Assembly (NCBI GenBank): GCA_963832725.1 | Contig: CAWHVG010000001.1 | Span: 744,001-808,000, forward strand | DNA: 64,000 nucleotides | Direction: 5' to 3' | Source: JAEZBP01 sp963832725 | Lineage (GTDB): Bacteria > Myxococcota_A > Polyangia > Polyangiales > Sandaracinaceae | In this document: piece by piece, positions 8,959-18,135 of the stretch | Layout: each line of letters starts with the position of its first letter | Position numbering within the stretch: the first letter of the stretch is position 1 | The notes under the pieces: model-generated | What the model was told of the DNA's origin: nothing | Database searches by the model: none | What the model saw: only the letters and a program-made list of their open reading frames with translations | Program-made: the position numbers and the translations under genes

Positions 8959-10711
8959 GGCGAGCGGCGCGTGTGCTCCGCGCCGACGGTGACCCGCCGC
9001 CGAGCCGCGGTGGTCCCTTCGGCGCCGCGCACCTCCACCTCGTGGACGCCGGGCGGAAGCGCGATGGTGAGCGGCGCGAAGCCTCGCCGGACGCCGTCGA
9101 CCAGCACCACCCGGCGCGTGGCTGCCGGGCCGCCGACCAAGAGGTAGCCGAGCTCGCCGCTGGGGGCGGGGCTCGGCGACGGCGGAGCAGGCGCCGGCGA
9201 GCGAGCGCGGTGAGCACGGCCTCTTCGTGAACGCAGTGGCGACACCTCCGCCACCGCCCCGGCACTTCAGCCACCGGCACTTCAGCCACCGGCGACTCGG
9301 CACCCGCGTCGGGCGCTCCGAGGACGGCGCCTCGAACGCCAGCGTCGATCTGCTGCGGCGCGGGCTCCGGTTGCCCCGAGGGAGCGGAGGCGACGGCCAT
9401 CGGTGCGGGCCGCGCGGGCGGGTCCGGGTCGCCGCTTCGCGCCACGGTCCACACCCCAATCGCGCCCGCGAGCGAGAGCAGCCCCAGCCCGCCGGCGACG
9501 AGCAGACGCCCGGGGCGCGACGCCGAGCCCTGGTCCACGTCGGCGGCGTCACCGAGCGCGCTCGATGGAGCACCCGACGACTCCTCCGCCGGCTCCGCCT
9601 CGACGTTCGCCTCGTCGAGCGCGGTCACGGCAGCAACGGGCGCCTGTCGCGGGCTCGAGTCCACGGGAGCAGGCGTCGCGACCGACCTCACGCCGCCTCG
9701 ACCGCCGCCGGCAACCCCGGCCTGCTCGTGCGCGTCGTGTTCAACGTGCGCCGAGACGCCACCCTCCGATCCGTCCGCGTCGTCGGCGCCGCGGCTGCGG
9801 GGCCCGGCCCGCGTCGCGGCTTCGGGGTCCGTCCCGACCGGCGGCATGTTCTCGTGCGCCCATGCGCAGAGCGCCTCTCGGCCGTCGTCACCCCGCGCCT
9901 CGAGCAACGCCTCGAACGCGTCCGCGAGCGCCGCCGCGGTCGCGAAGCGCTTGAAGCGGCTCGGTGCCAGCGCCCGCGCCAGCACCACGCGCACGTCTTC
10001 CGCCAACGCATCCGAGAGCACCAGCGCCTCGCCGGCCATCAGCGACGCCACCGCGTGCTCGTCGGTCAGCGGGCTCCGCCCCGCCAGCAACGCGTGCAGG
10101 CTGCACCCGAGCCCGAAGACGTCCGTCCGCCGGTCGAGCTCGCCGCCGAGCATCTGCTCGGGCGGCATGTACGCCATCTTCCCCTTCATGATGCCCGCGC
10201 TGGTGCGCTCGAGCCGGTCGCGCGCCTTGGCGATGCCGAAGTCGGCCAGCTTCACCGTTCCGTCGCGCGCGACGAGCACGTTCCCCGGCGAGACGTCGCG
10301 GTGCACCACGTTGAGCGGCGTACCCTCCGCGTCGCGCGCCTCGTGGGCGGCGTGGAGCGCGCGGGCCACCTCGACTCCGATCCGCAGCGCGGCGACCTCG
10401 GGGAGGGGCGACCCGCGGCGTCTGCCCCGCGCCGCCAGCCTCGACGCGTCCGCGCCCTCGACGAGCTCCATGGCGATCCACGGCACGCCCTCGTCCTCGC
10501 CGCTCTCGAGCACGCGCACGATGCCCGGGTGGTCGAGCGCGCTCGCGATCCGCACCTCGTCGAGGAACATCCGGCGGAAGCGCGGATCGGCCGCGAAGTC
10601 CGGCAGCGCCCGCTTCAGCGCGACGCGGGTCCCGTCCTCGCGCTCGGCGAGCCACACCTCCGCCATCCCGCCGCGGGCGATGCTGCGAACGACCCGAAAC
10701 CGCGCCGCCAT
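8937..10711 (-). CDS. transmembrane Ser/Thr protein kinase with PEGA-like tail (frameshifted)
   Basis: About 591 residues after correcting a missing base in the C-run at 9257-9260. The kinase domain has the Gly-loop IARGGMAEVW, K33 (VALKR), D139 of HRDVSPGN, D157 of ADFGIAK and an activation segment ending YMPPEQ. A Pro/Ala/Asp-rich linker, one membrane helix (LLVAGGLGLLSLAGAIGVW) and a C-terminal PEGA-like domain (VVLVDGVRRGFAPLTIALPP) follow, so the tail should be outside the cytoplasm. The start is ATG 10711 rather than TTG 10720. It follows the small lipoprotein gene by 13 bp and is the third gene of a cassette. A 15-bp tandem repeat (VAEVP twice) sits at the frameshift. Confidence 0.9.
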
Positions 10712-10724
10712 CGCCGCCAACCTA

Positions 10725-11369
10725 TCACGGCCCGTTCAAACCGAGATTGGCGCACGCCCAGACGACCGACTCATCACAGACTCGCCCGCCGGCCCCGACC
10801 GGGTCGAGATCGATGGAGACGATCGACTCCGCCCCCAGCACCACCGGGCAGCTGTACCCGCAGCCCAAGAGCCGCGTCCGATCCCAGGAGGGCAACGACG
10901 TGAAGGGCGTATCCGGCGCCGGACAGGGCGTATTCGCAGCCCCGTCGAGGACGACCGTCATCCGCACCACGACCGTCCCGTCGGGCGCGTCATCGAGCAG
11001 CCGAGGCTCGCCTTGGACCAGATCCGAGAGGCGCGCGTCCGCGATGTCCGAGGTGACGGCGTCGATTCGAGAGCGCGGGATGCGCAAGCACGAGCGCGCT
11101 TCGGGCACCGCCGGACACCCTTCCATGAGACAGGACTGAAGGAGCGCGGTCGGTTGGCAACGGGGGAAGGTGGGCGTGCGCAAGAAGTCGAAGACCAAGA
11201 GCACGTCCTCGTCCTGCAGCGACGGCGCGAGCGCCCGCGCCACCAGCGGCGTGCCGGAGCTCGAGTCCACGCAGGACACCGGCGCGACGCTGTCGATGTC
11301 GAGCAGCACGGGATGCTCCACCGCGCAGCCGCTGACCACCAGCGCGAGCAGCCCGAGCGCTCGGCTCAC
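10725..11369 (-). CDS. small secreted lipoprotein of kinase cassette A
   Basis: 214 residues starting at a GTG whose GTGA overlaps the stop of the preceding gene, so translation is probably coupled. The signal ends in the lipobox VVSGC (Cys14). The mature part contains about ten Cys residues, including the paired motif CGYSCP and a terminal CDE...WACANLG region, suggesting disulfides outside the cytoplasm. No family is recognised. It lies between a PEGA membrane protein and a Ser/Thr kinase. The same position in the second cassette (34301-34990) is also filled by a Cys-rich lipoprotein. Confidence 0.8.
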   Translation of the reverse strand: MSRALGLLALVVSGCAVEHPVLLDIDSVAPVSCVDSSSGTPLVARALAPSLQDEDVLLVFDFLRTPTFPRCQPTALLQSCLMEGCPAVPEARSCLRIPRSRIDAVTSDIADARLSDLVQGEPRLLDDAPDGTVVVRMTVVLDGAANTPCPAPDTPFTSLPSWDRTRLLGCGYSCPVVLGAESIVSIDLDPVGAGGRVCDESVVWACANLGLNGP

Positions 11370-12496
11370 GGCGCCCTCCCCAGCACGCCGACCGGCACGC
11401 GCACTTCCGGCTGGTAGAGGAGCGCGCCGGTGATCGCCGCGGCCACCACCGCCGCCGCCGCGACCGCGATCCAGAAGAGCGGCTCTTCGACGATCGGACG
11501 CGGCGGGATGACCCCCGCGCTGGTCAGCAGATCCCGGAGCACGCCCCGCGTGCCCTCGGCCAGCGAGGCCGGCGGCACCAGACGCTCCACCCGCAGCGGC
11601 ACGTCGTCGTCCACGGCCAGCGCCGCCCGCAACCTCAGTCCACCCTCGCCGGCTCCGCCGCCGTCGAGCAACGCCACCCGCCGGTCGCGCACGGCCGTCT
11701 GCAGGAGCTGAAGCGCGGGCCAGGAGTCGCGTGCGCCGCCGTAACGGGCGCGCCATTGGGCGGCGGCACGCTCGGGCGTGGCCGGGGCGAGCGCAATCGT
11801 CCTCGCACCGCCGGCGGCGACCCGCACCCGCTCCCACGCGTCCTCGCTGCCATCGCGCGAGAGCGCCACCACGTGGTCTCCCTCGATCAGCCTCCGCTCG
11901 CAGGGCGTGGTGCAGTGCGCGTCCAGCCCGTCGATGGCCACGCGAGCGCCGGCCGGCTCGGAGCGCACCTCGAACGTGACCCGTGACGCCGACGCCGCGG
12001 CGCGGACCGCATCCGAGAGCAGCGTCTCGACCCGCGGCGTGACGCCACCCGCGGCCTCCGGCACGTCGAGCCCGAGCGCCCCGAGCCGAGCCGCCACCGC
12101 GGCGGCAGGCTCCGCGTCGCCGCGCGCGTCGAGGCACGCCGCGAGGTAGGTCAGCGCCCGCGCAGCGCCGCCGCGATCCCCGCTGGCCAGTGCCGCGTCG
12201 ACGGTCCCCGGATCCGAGAGCGCGTCGACGCAGGCGTCGAGCTCCAGCGTCTCCTGGTAGGCCTGCCGCGCCGCCGCAATCCGCGCCTCCAGCGGTGCCT
12301 CCGCGGAGGGCGGCGCCTCGGACGCCTCGAGCCGTGCCACGTGCAGCTCCACCGATGGGTCGAGGGGTGCCTCGACGGCCCTCCGCACCGCGGGGGAGCG
12401 CGAAACGGCCCCCTCGAGCACCACCGTCACGCCGACCGGACGCGGAGCGGCGGCGCAGCCGAACGCGAGCAGCAGGCAGAGCGCTGGCGCCTTCAT
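11366..12496 (-). CDS. lipoprotein with PEGA domain and C-terminal membrane helix
   Basis: 376 residues from ATG 12496, chosen because it begins a lipoprotein signal (lipobox LAFGC, Cys14). The N-terminal half is Ala-rich and helical with TPR-like spacing. A PEGA-like domain follows at about residues 175-230 (FEVRSEPAGARVAIDG ... TPCERRLIEGDH). Near the C-terminus is one strong membrane helix (LFWIAVAAAAVVAAAITG) followed by only 17 residues. It is the first gene of cassette A and overlaps the next gene by 4 bp (GTGA). The upstream neighbour on the same strand is the FHA-sigma-54 activator. The function is unknown; the layout suggests an envelope sensor or scaffold. Confidence 0.8.
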   Translation of the reverse strand: MKAPALCLLLAFGCAAAPRPVGVTVVLEGAVSRSPAVRRAVEAPLDPSVELHVARLEASEAPPSAEAPLEARIAAARQAYQETLELDACVDALSDPGTVDAALASGDRGGAARALTYLAACLDARGDAEPAAAVAARLGALGLDVPEAAGGVTPRVETLLSDAVRAAASASRVTFEVRSEPAGARVAIDGLDAHCTTPCERRLIEGDHVVALSRDGSEDAWERVRVAAGGARTIALAPATPERAAAQWRARYGGARDSWPALQLLQTAVRDRRVALLDGGGAGEGGLRLRAALAVDDDVPLRVERLVPPASLAEGTRGVLRDLLTSAGVIPPRPIVEEPLFWIAVAAAAVVAAAITGALLYQPEVRVPVGVLGRAP

Positions 12497-12623
12497 CGGA
12501 CTCGGGGCCGCGCTCGGATCCCTCTCCCCTCCCGCGTGCGGGAGAGCGGACACCTCGGTCAGCCCCACCCCAACCCTCCTCGGTCGAATGCGGGAGGGAG
12601 CTCCGAGCGCGATCCAGGCGCCT
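12497..12623 (-). other. leader between activator and cassette A, with duplicated start sequence
   Basis: A 127-bp gap. GGCGCCTTCATCG (the complement of a gene start ATGAAGGCGCC) occurs at the real start (12486-12498) and again at 12617-12629, where it makes an ATGA overlap with the activator's stop. A small hairpin CTCCCGC-GT-GCGGGAG lies near 12530-12545. This looks like a local duplication or insertion that pushed the lipoprotein gene away from the activator gene. Confidence 0.5.
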
Positions 12624-13919
12624 TCATCGCAGCCCGTACCGCTTCAAGAGCTGGTGGAGGTGACCGCGATCGACGCCCGCGACCCTCGCCGCCTCGGCCA
12701 CGTTCTGGCGCGTCCGCGTCAGGAGAGCTTCCAGGTAGACCCGCTCGAAGCGCGCCCGCGCGTCGTCGCGCGCGTCGCGGAAAGGGAGGCCGAAGAGCTC
12801 GGCGAACGCGCCCTGCGCAGGCGGCACCAACCCCTCGTCCAGCTCGGGCGGCTCCTGCAACGCCACCGCCGCCTCCACCGCGTTCCGCAGCTCGCGCACG
12901 TTCCCGGGCCACTCGTGCGCGCACCAGCGCTCGAGCACCTCGTCGGGCACGATCGACTCGCGCCCGCCATCCCACCCGGCGGCGTCCAGAAAGTGCGCCA
13001 CCAGCGCCGGCACGTCGTCGAGCCGCGCTCGGAGCGGCGGCACCTCCAGGCGAACCACCGCCACGCGATGATAGAGATCCGCCCGGAACGTCTCGGCGTT
13101 GACCGCCGCCCTCAGATCGCGGTGCGTCGCCGCGACCACGCGGACATCGACTGGCATGTCGCGATCGCCGCCGACCCGGCGTACGACGCCGCGCGCGAGG
13201 ACCCCCACCAACGCGAGCTGCACCGACGCCGGCAGCTCGCCGATCTCGTCGAGGAAGAGCGTCCCGCCCGACGCTCGCTCGAGCGCGCCCTCGCGCCGCT
13301 CCCGCGCGCCCGTGAACGCGCCCTTCTCGTGCCCGAAGAGCTCGCTGCCGACCAAGGTCGGCGCGATGGCGCCGCCGTCGACCAGCACCAGCGGGCCGCC
13401 CCGGCGCGCCGAGGACTCGTGGATCGCCCGCGCGACGAGCTCCTTGCCCGTACCGGACTCGCCCTCGATCAGCACGGGCGCGTCGCTCTCGGCGGCGCGC
13501 GCGATTCTGACGGTCAACCGCCGCGTCGCCGCCGCTTCACCCACGAAGCCCGGCACCTGCACCGGCTCCCGCTTCTGCCGCCGAACGCCCGCGTCCTCGA
13601 CCCGCACCAGCGAGGCCCCGAGCCCGAGCACGGTCCCGCTCGGCACGACGCCCTCGGTGAGCCGGAGCGCGCCCACGCGGACGCCGTTGGTCGAGCCGAG
13701 ATCCCGGACCGCGATGCCGCTCGCATGCGGTCGGAGCTCGACGTGGAAGCGGGAGACCGTCGGGTCGCGCAGCGAGAGCTCGTTCTCGTCCGCGCTGCCG
13801 ACCCCGAGCGGCGTGTCGACCGCCTCCGCCCGCGCCCCCTCGTCCGGCCCACCAATCGCCTCGGCGGCGACGGCTCGCACGGGAACGGCGCCGAGCGCGC
13901 GGCGGATCGTCTCCTCCAC
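12624..13919 (-). CDS. FHA-domain sigma-54-dependent transcriptional activator
   Basis: 431 residues from a GTG. Domains in order: FHA at about residues 28-110 (LRDPTVSRFHVEL, VRDLGSTNGVRV), which binds phosphothreonine; AAA+ with Walker A GESGTGKE (153-160), an intact GAFTGA loop (200-205), Walker B LFLDEIGEL and WPGNVRELRNAVE; then a Fis-type helix-turn-helix (NVAEAARVAGVDRGHLHQLL). Such proteins activate sigma-54 promoters when a Ser/Thr kinase signal is read by the FHA domain. It lies directly upstream of kinase cassette A on the same strand, so the cassette's kinase is a natural partner by inference. A TTG at 13958 would add 13 residues; I prefer the GTG before EETIRRALG. Confidence 0.9.
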   Translation of the reverse strand: MEETIRRALGAVPVRAVAAEAIGGPDEGARAEAVDTPLGVGSADENELSLRDPTVSRFHVELRPHASGIAVRDLGSTNGVRVGALRLTEGVVPSGTVLGLGASLVRVEDAGVRRQKREPVQVPGFVGEAAATRRLTVRIARAAESDAPVLIEGESGTGKELVARAIHESSARRGGPLVLVDGGAIAPTLVGSELFGHEKGAFTGARERREGALERASGGTLFLDEIGELPASVQLALVGVLARGVVRRVGGDRDMPVDVRVVAATHRDLRAAVNAETFRADLYHRVAVVRLEVPPLRARLDDVPALVAHFLDAAGWDGGRESIVPDEVLERWCAHEWPGNVRELRNAVEAAVALQEPPELDEGLVPPAQGAFAELFGLPFRDARDDARARFERVYLEALLTRTRQNVAEAARVAGVDRGHLHQLLKRYGLR

Positions 13920-14000
13920 GCATCGAACGCTATCAGAATCCCGCCCATCGGCGCGCAACGCGGGCGCCGCCCCTCGTCGTCGCAGATGCGGCGGGACACC

Positions 14001-14030
14001 GCGCCGGGCGCCGTGAGCGACGCCCGGCGC
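14001..14030 (-). terminator. stem-loop downstream of aldehyde dehydrogenase
   Basis: A perfect 10-bp stem, GCGCCGGGCG (14001-14010) with CGCCCGGCGC (14021-14030), has a 10-nt loop and lies 43 bp past the stop. There is no T-tract on the transcript side. A factor-assisted or attenuating terminator is likely. Confidence 0.6.
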
Positions 14031-14072
14031 CGCCCGAGAGGCCGGGCGAGCCCGCCGCCGGGGCCCCGCATC

Positions 14073-15557
14073 TCACGCCCAGTCGCGGCAGACGTACTTG
14101 ATGTCCGTGAACGCCTCGAGCCCGTGCCGCGCTCCCTCGCGCGACACGCCCGACTGTTTCATCCCGCCGAACGGGATCGGGGCCCCCGTCACCTTGGTCC
14201 GGTTCACCGCCACCATGCCGAAGCTCAGCGCTCGGCTCGCGCGGTAGATCCGCCTCGGATCCATGGTGTGCACATACGCCACCAGCCCGTATTCCGTGTC
14301 GTTGGCCCGCTGCAGCGCCTCCTCCTCCGAGTCGAAGGGGGCGATCGCCGCCACCGGCCCGAAGGTCTCCTCACGGAAGATCAGGGCGTCGGGCGGCACG
14401 TCGGCCAGCACCGTGGGCGGGAAGAAGAGCGGCCCCTGCGGGTCCCGCTCGCCTCCGCACAGCAGCCGCGCGCCACGCGCCAGCGCGTCGCGCACATGCT
14501 CCTCCTGCTTGCGCACCGCCTTCTCGTTCATCAGCGGCCCCAGATCGCGGTCCTCCATCCCCGGTCCCAGCGTCAGCGCCTGCGAAGCCTCGGTGAAGCG
14601 GCGGCAGAACTCGTCGTACACCGTTCGCTCCACGAGGAAGCGGTTGGCGCCGAGGCAGTCCTGCCCGGTGGTGGCGAACTTCGCCTTCACCGACTCCTGC
14701 ACCGCGTTGTCCATCTCGGCGTCGGCGAAGACCAGGCAGGGCGCGTGCCCGCCAAGCTCCAGCACCAGCCGCTTCACCGTATCGGCCGACTGGCGGAAGA
14801 GCAGCTTGCCGACCTCGGTGGAGCCGGTGAAGGAGAGCGCTCGCACCCGCGGATCCTCGGTCCAAGGCTTCACCACGGTCGGCGCCTCGCCCGTGATCAC
14901 GTTGAACACGCCGTCCGGCAGCCCGGCGCGCTTTCCCAGCTCTGCCAACGCCAGCGCGGAATAGGGGGTCTCCGCGCTCGGGTGCGCGACCACCGTGCAG
15001 CCCGCCGCCAGCGCCGCCGCGGCCTTGCGGGTCAGCATGGCGGACGGGAAATTCCACGGCGTGATCAGGGCCGCGACGCCGACCGGCTCGCGCCACACCT
15101 CCACCTCGGCGTCGGGCAGGTGCGAAGTGACGCTCTCGATGTCCGGCCGCTTCGCCTCCTCCGCGTAGAACTCCAGGAAGGACGCCGCGTAGCCAATCTC
15201 GCCCCGGGACTCCGACAGGGGCTTTCCCTGCTCCAGCGTCATGATGCGCGCGAGGTCTTCTTCGTGCTCGTGCATCAGCTCGAACCAACGGCGCAGCGGG
15301 GCGGCGCGCTCCTGCGGCAGGACGCTCGACCAGCCGGAGAAAGCTCGCTGCGCCGCGTCGACCGCGGCCGCGCTCTCTGCCGCCGAGAGCTTCGCCACCC
15401 GCCCCAGCTCCGCTCCGTCGGCGGGGTTGGTCACGGCGAAGCTCGCCCCATCCGCGGCCGCGACCCATTCGCCGTTCACATGCGACTCTCCGTGTAGAAG
15501 GGCCGGGTCCTTCAGCCCGGCCGTCAGCGTTTCGCGCGGGCTCAGCGCATTCGTCAT
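14073..15557 (-). CDS. succinate-semialdehyde-dehydrogenase-like aldehyde dehydrogenase
   Basis: 494 residues. A cytosolic NAD(P)+-dependent aldehyde dehydrogenase, closest by eye to the GabD group (succinate semialdehyde to succinate). Visible sites: PWN169 in ITPWNFP, the cofactor loop FTGSTEVG (243-250), the general base E268 in LELGG, the nucleophile C301 in GQDCLGANR, and the terminal PFGGMKQSG. The usual VVKP cofactor-contact lysine is replaced by His192 (VVAHP), which may change cofactor preference. The start is ATG 15557 with an AGGAGGA ribosome-binding site 8 nt upstream. The gene is complete. The substrate is inferred from resemblance, and other semialdehydes are possible. Confidence 0.85.
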   Translation of the reverse strand: MTNALSPRETLTAGLKDPALLHGESHVNGEWVAAADGASFAVTNPADGAELGRVAKLSAAESAAAVDAAQRAFSGWSSVLPQERAAPLRRWFELMHEHEEDLARIMTLEQGKPLSESRGEIGYAASFLEFYAEEAKRPDIESVTSHLPDAEVEVWREPVGVAALITPWNFPSAMLTRKAAAALAAGCTVVAHPSAETPYSALALAELGKRAGLPDGVFNVITGEAPTVVKPWTEDPRVRALSFTGSTEVGKLLFRQSADTVKRLVLELGGHAPCLVFADAEMDNAVQESVKAKFATTGQDCLGANRFLVERTVYDEFCRRFTEASQALTLGPGMEDRDLGPLMNEKAVRKQEEHVRDALARGARLLCGGERDPQGPLFFPPTVLADVPPDALIFREETFGPVAAIAPFDSEEEALQRANDTEYGLVAYVHTMDPRRIYRASRALSFGMVAVNRTKVTGAPIPFGGMKQSGVSREGARHGLEAFTDIKYVCRDWA

Positions 15558-15711
15558 CGTCGATCCTCCTCGTTTCGCGTTGCCCGCCAGCATGCATGGC
15601 AGACGCCGCGGATCAAAACGCGCGCCCGAGCCCATGCCGACGGCAGGTACCCAGGTCCGCTCGCGGTCGACACCGGGAACGACTTCGAGGACCCGATCGG
15701 ACCGCGTGCCC

Positions 15712-16618
15712 TCAGGGCCGCGGCGGGAGCTGCTGAACGCGCCAGCGGCCGCGCACGCACTGCGCGCGGGTCGCGCAGCTCATGCAGACGACGGAGGGGT
15801 CCGCCCGGCACGGGGCGCCGTTGCGTACCACGCCGGTCGGACAGCCGCGGTCGTCGAAGGGCGGCGTGCAGACGAAGCTGGAGGGGGGGACTCGATGTTC
15901 GGCGGAGGCGGCGCGCCCCCGCAGTAGCTCGGGCGCTCGCAGCCGCAGCGAGTCCGGCCGTAGCGGCAGCGCAGCTCCGGCTGCCCCGAGTGGTCGCAGA
16001 GCACGGGCGACGCCTGGGCCTCAGCGAGGGTCGCCGGGCAAGTGGAGACTGGCGCGAAGGGCACGCAGCGCCGTGCGCGGACGTCCCACGCGCAGCCGGG
16101 CCGGACGTTCTCGCAGGGGTCGCCACGACTGAAGATCGGGTGGCCGGACCACGCGGGGTCGGGGACGACGCCCTCGCACTCGTCGGCGGGCTCACGGCAG
16201 CTCGATGTCTGAACGTCCGCGATGCACCGGGGCAGCGCCCCGTGACACGCCGCCCAGTCGAGCTCCGCGCAGGGCGCGTCGGCCGAGTCGTGGGCCTCGG
16301 CTTCGGTCTCCGTCTCGGCTTCGGTCTCCGTCTCGGCTGCGGTCTCCGTCTCGGCTGCGGTCTCCGTCTCGGCTGCGGTCTCCGTCTCGGCTGCGGTCTC
16401 CGTCTCGGCTGCGGCTCTCGCGTCTCGACTTCGGTCTCCGTCTCGGCTTGGGTATCCGTCTCGGACAGGGCTTCGGCCCCCGATGCGCGCGCCGGCTCGG
16501 TGCCGGCCCCGTGCTCGGGGGGCGGGGAGCCGCCGCAGGCGAGGAGCGCGAGGGCGAGGCCTAGCGCGCGGACGCCCTCGAGGAGCGCGCGCGTGCGGTG
16601 TCGTGAGAGCAGAGTCAC
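15712..16618 (-). CDS. Cys-rich lipoprotein with ETETAA hexapeptide repeat (frameshifted)
   Basis: About 300 residues read across two indels: one near 16409-16425 just before the repeat, one in the G-run at 15883-15889. The signal ends in the lipobox ALLAC. A low-complexity stalk of (A-A-E-T-E-T)n comes next, encoded by the 18-bp tandem repeats at 16301-16408. A C-terminal region with about 24 Cys in short CxxC-like spacing follows (CAELDWAACHGALPRC, CGCERPSYCGG, CMSCATRAQC), ending RGRWRVQQLPPRP. This resembles other myxobacterial stalk-plus-disulfide-head surface lipoproteins. The function is unknown. It reads toward the aldehyde dehydrogenase gene, 154 bp away. Confidence 0.7.
16301..16408. 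repeat. six 18-bp tandem repeats (coding)
   Basis: Six units of C-T-(T/G)-CGGTCTCCGTCTCGG. The first two read CTTCGG and the last four CTGCGG. They encode the acidic AETETA stalk of the lipoprotein on the minus strand. Degenerate units continue to about 16470. Copy number is likely variable between strains. Confidence 0.9.
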
Positions 16619-16901
16619 GGTCGGCGTCCGAGGGTGGGGCGCGCCGGGCCGTCACGCAACGTCGCGCCGACGCGGCTCGCACTCGGCCTCCGCCCGCGCT
16701 GCGATACGCGAGGTCCGAACGCGGAACCGGTGACCGATGGAGATGCCCAAGCCGACCGACCTCCGGCCTGCTGTCCCACGTGGGGACGGTCAGTCGGGCC
16801 TTCAGGCGACCAAGCGCGGGTAGCGGCCTACTTCCTCGCGGACCCGCCGAGGGACTCGACCGGCGTGGCGCGGCGCATCCGGGGCGCTATGGTCTCGCCC
16901 C

Positions 16902-18017
16902 GTGTCGTCTCTCCCCGTCGTCCCGAGCGGCGAGCCCGCGCGCTTCGACGATTGGCGCTGGCAGGCTCGTCACGCCTCCCTCGATTTGGCCGGCCTCGAG
17001 CGTGCGCTCGCGCTGACCGATGACGAGCGCGAGGGCACTCGGCGCGCGCTCGAAGACGGCTTCCCGCTCTCCATCACGCCCTACTACCTCTCGCTCTGCG
17101 ATCCGCACGATCCGGCGTGCCCGATCCGCCTGCAGTGCGTGCCTCGCGCCGCCGAAGCGGTCGAGGTGCCGGGCGACATGCGCGATCCGCTCGGCGAGGA
17201 GGACCACGAGGTCGCGCCGCACCTGGTCCGCCGCTACCCGGACCGCGCGCTCCTGCTGGCCACCGATCGCTGCTCGGTCTACTGCCGCTTCTGCACGCGC
17301 TCGCGGATGGTGGGCCAGGGGGGAGGCAGCCGCTCGCGGGCGTTGCTCGAGCCGGCGTTCGCGTACCTGGAGACTCACCCGGAGGTGCAGGACGTGATCG
17401 TCAGCGGCGGCGACCCGCTGGTGGCCACGACCGATCGGATCCGCAGCATCCTCGAGCGCCTCGCGACCATCGAGTCGATCCTCACCGTGCGCGTGGCCAC
17501 CCGGACGCCGGTGACGCTGCCGATGCGGATCGACGACGAGCTCTGCCGCGCGCTCCGCGCGCATCCTTCGGTCTGGGTGATGACCCACTTCAACCATCCG
17601 AAGGAGCTCACGGATCGATCGCGCGCCGCCTGCGCGCGGCTCGTCGATCACGGCCTCCCGGTGATGAACCAGAGCGTGCTCCTGCGCGGAGTGAACGACG
17701 ACGCCGAGACGCTCGAGGCGCTCTTCCGCGGCTTGGTCCGCGCGCGCGTCCGCCCCTACTACCTTCTGCAGGCCGATCCGGTCCGCGGCACCGGCCACCT
17801 GCGCACGCCGATCGCCACCGGCGAGCAGATCATGAGCCGGCTGCAGGGTCGCCTGAGCGGCATCGCGCTGCCCAAGCTGATCGTCGACACCCCCGGCGGA
17901 CGGGGGAAAGTCCCGCACGGACCGAGCTGGGTGGTCCGGCGCCGCCCGGGGGTGACCACCTTCCGGACGTTCCGCGGTGAGGAGGTCGACTACGTCGATC
18001 CCCCGGAAGCACTTTGA
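16902..18017 (+). CDS. kamA: KamA-family radical SAM lysine 2,3-aminomutase
   Basis: 371 residues from GTG. Radical SAM and PLP enzyme that interconverts L-lysine and beta-lysine in the lysine 2,3-aminomutase group. The cluster ligands are C124-x3-C128-x2-C131 (CSVYCRFC), the SAM-binding GGDP motif is at 169-172, and the PLP lysine is K336 in PGGRGKVP. The N-terminal DDWRWQARH matches the family's WRWQ start. It is shorter at the C-terminus than the classical clostridial enzyme. The EF-P-modifying relative EpmB is an alternative, but no epmA or efp gene is nearby. It is transcribed divergently from the Cys-rich lipoprotein (283 bp apart) and followed closely by the sdh promoter. Confidence 0.85.
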   Translation: MSSLPVVPSGEPARFDDWRWQARHASLDLAGLERALALTDDEREGTRRALEDGFPLSITPYYLSLCDPHDPACPIRLQCVPRAAEAVEVPGDMRDPLGEEDHEVAPHLVRRYPDRALLLATDRCSVYCRFCTRSRMVGQGGGSRSRALLEPAFAYLETHPEVQDVIVSGGDPLVATTDRIRSILERLATIESILTVRVATRTPVTLPMRIDDELCRALRAHPSVWVMTHFNHPKELTDRSRAACARLVDHGLPVMNQSVLLRGVNDDAETLEALFRGLVRARVRPYYLLQADPVRGTGHLRTPIATGEQIMSRLQGRLSGIALPKLIVDTPGGRGKVPHGPSWVVRRRPGVTTFRTFRGEEVDYVDPPEAL

Positions 18018-18048
18018 AAACCGCGAGCCCGAGGTGTATAGCTCGCGG
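18014..18048 (+). promoter_or_regulatory. candidate sigma-70-type promoter and hairpin before sdhC
   Basis: TTGAAA (18014-18019), a 17-nt gap and TATAGC (18037-18042) stand out in GC-rich surroundings, about 94 nt before the sdhC start and overlapping the kamA stop. A stem CCGCGAGC (18021-18028) with GCTCGCGG (18041-18048) covers the spacer and -10 region. It could terminate kamA or act as an operator. Confidence 0.5.
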
Positions 18049-18135
18049 CCGAAGGTGCCTTGTCGCCACGCGCGGACGGCACCATGGGTTTACGTGGGTC
18101 GAGGCTCCCCAGCCCCGGCGGAGGACGCGAGGACC

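Noticed and set aside
16301..16408. CRISPR-like array
   Set aside because: The 18-bp units are directly contiguous with no spacers and translate in frame as a protein stalk. No cas genes are present.
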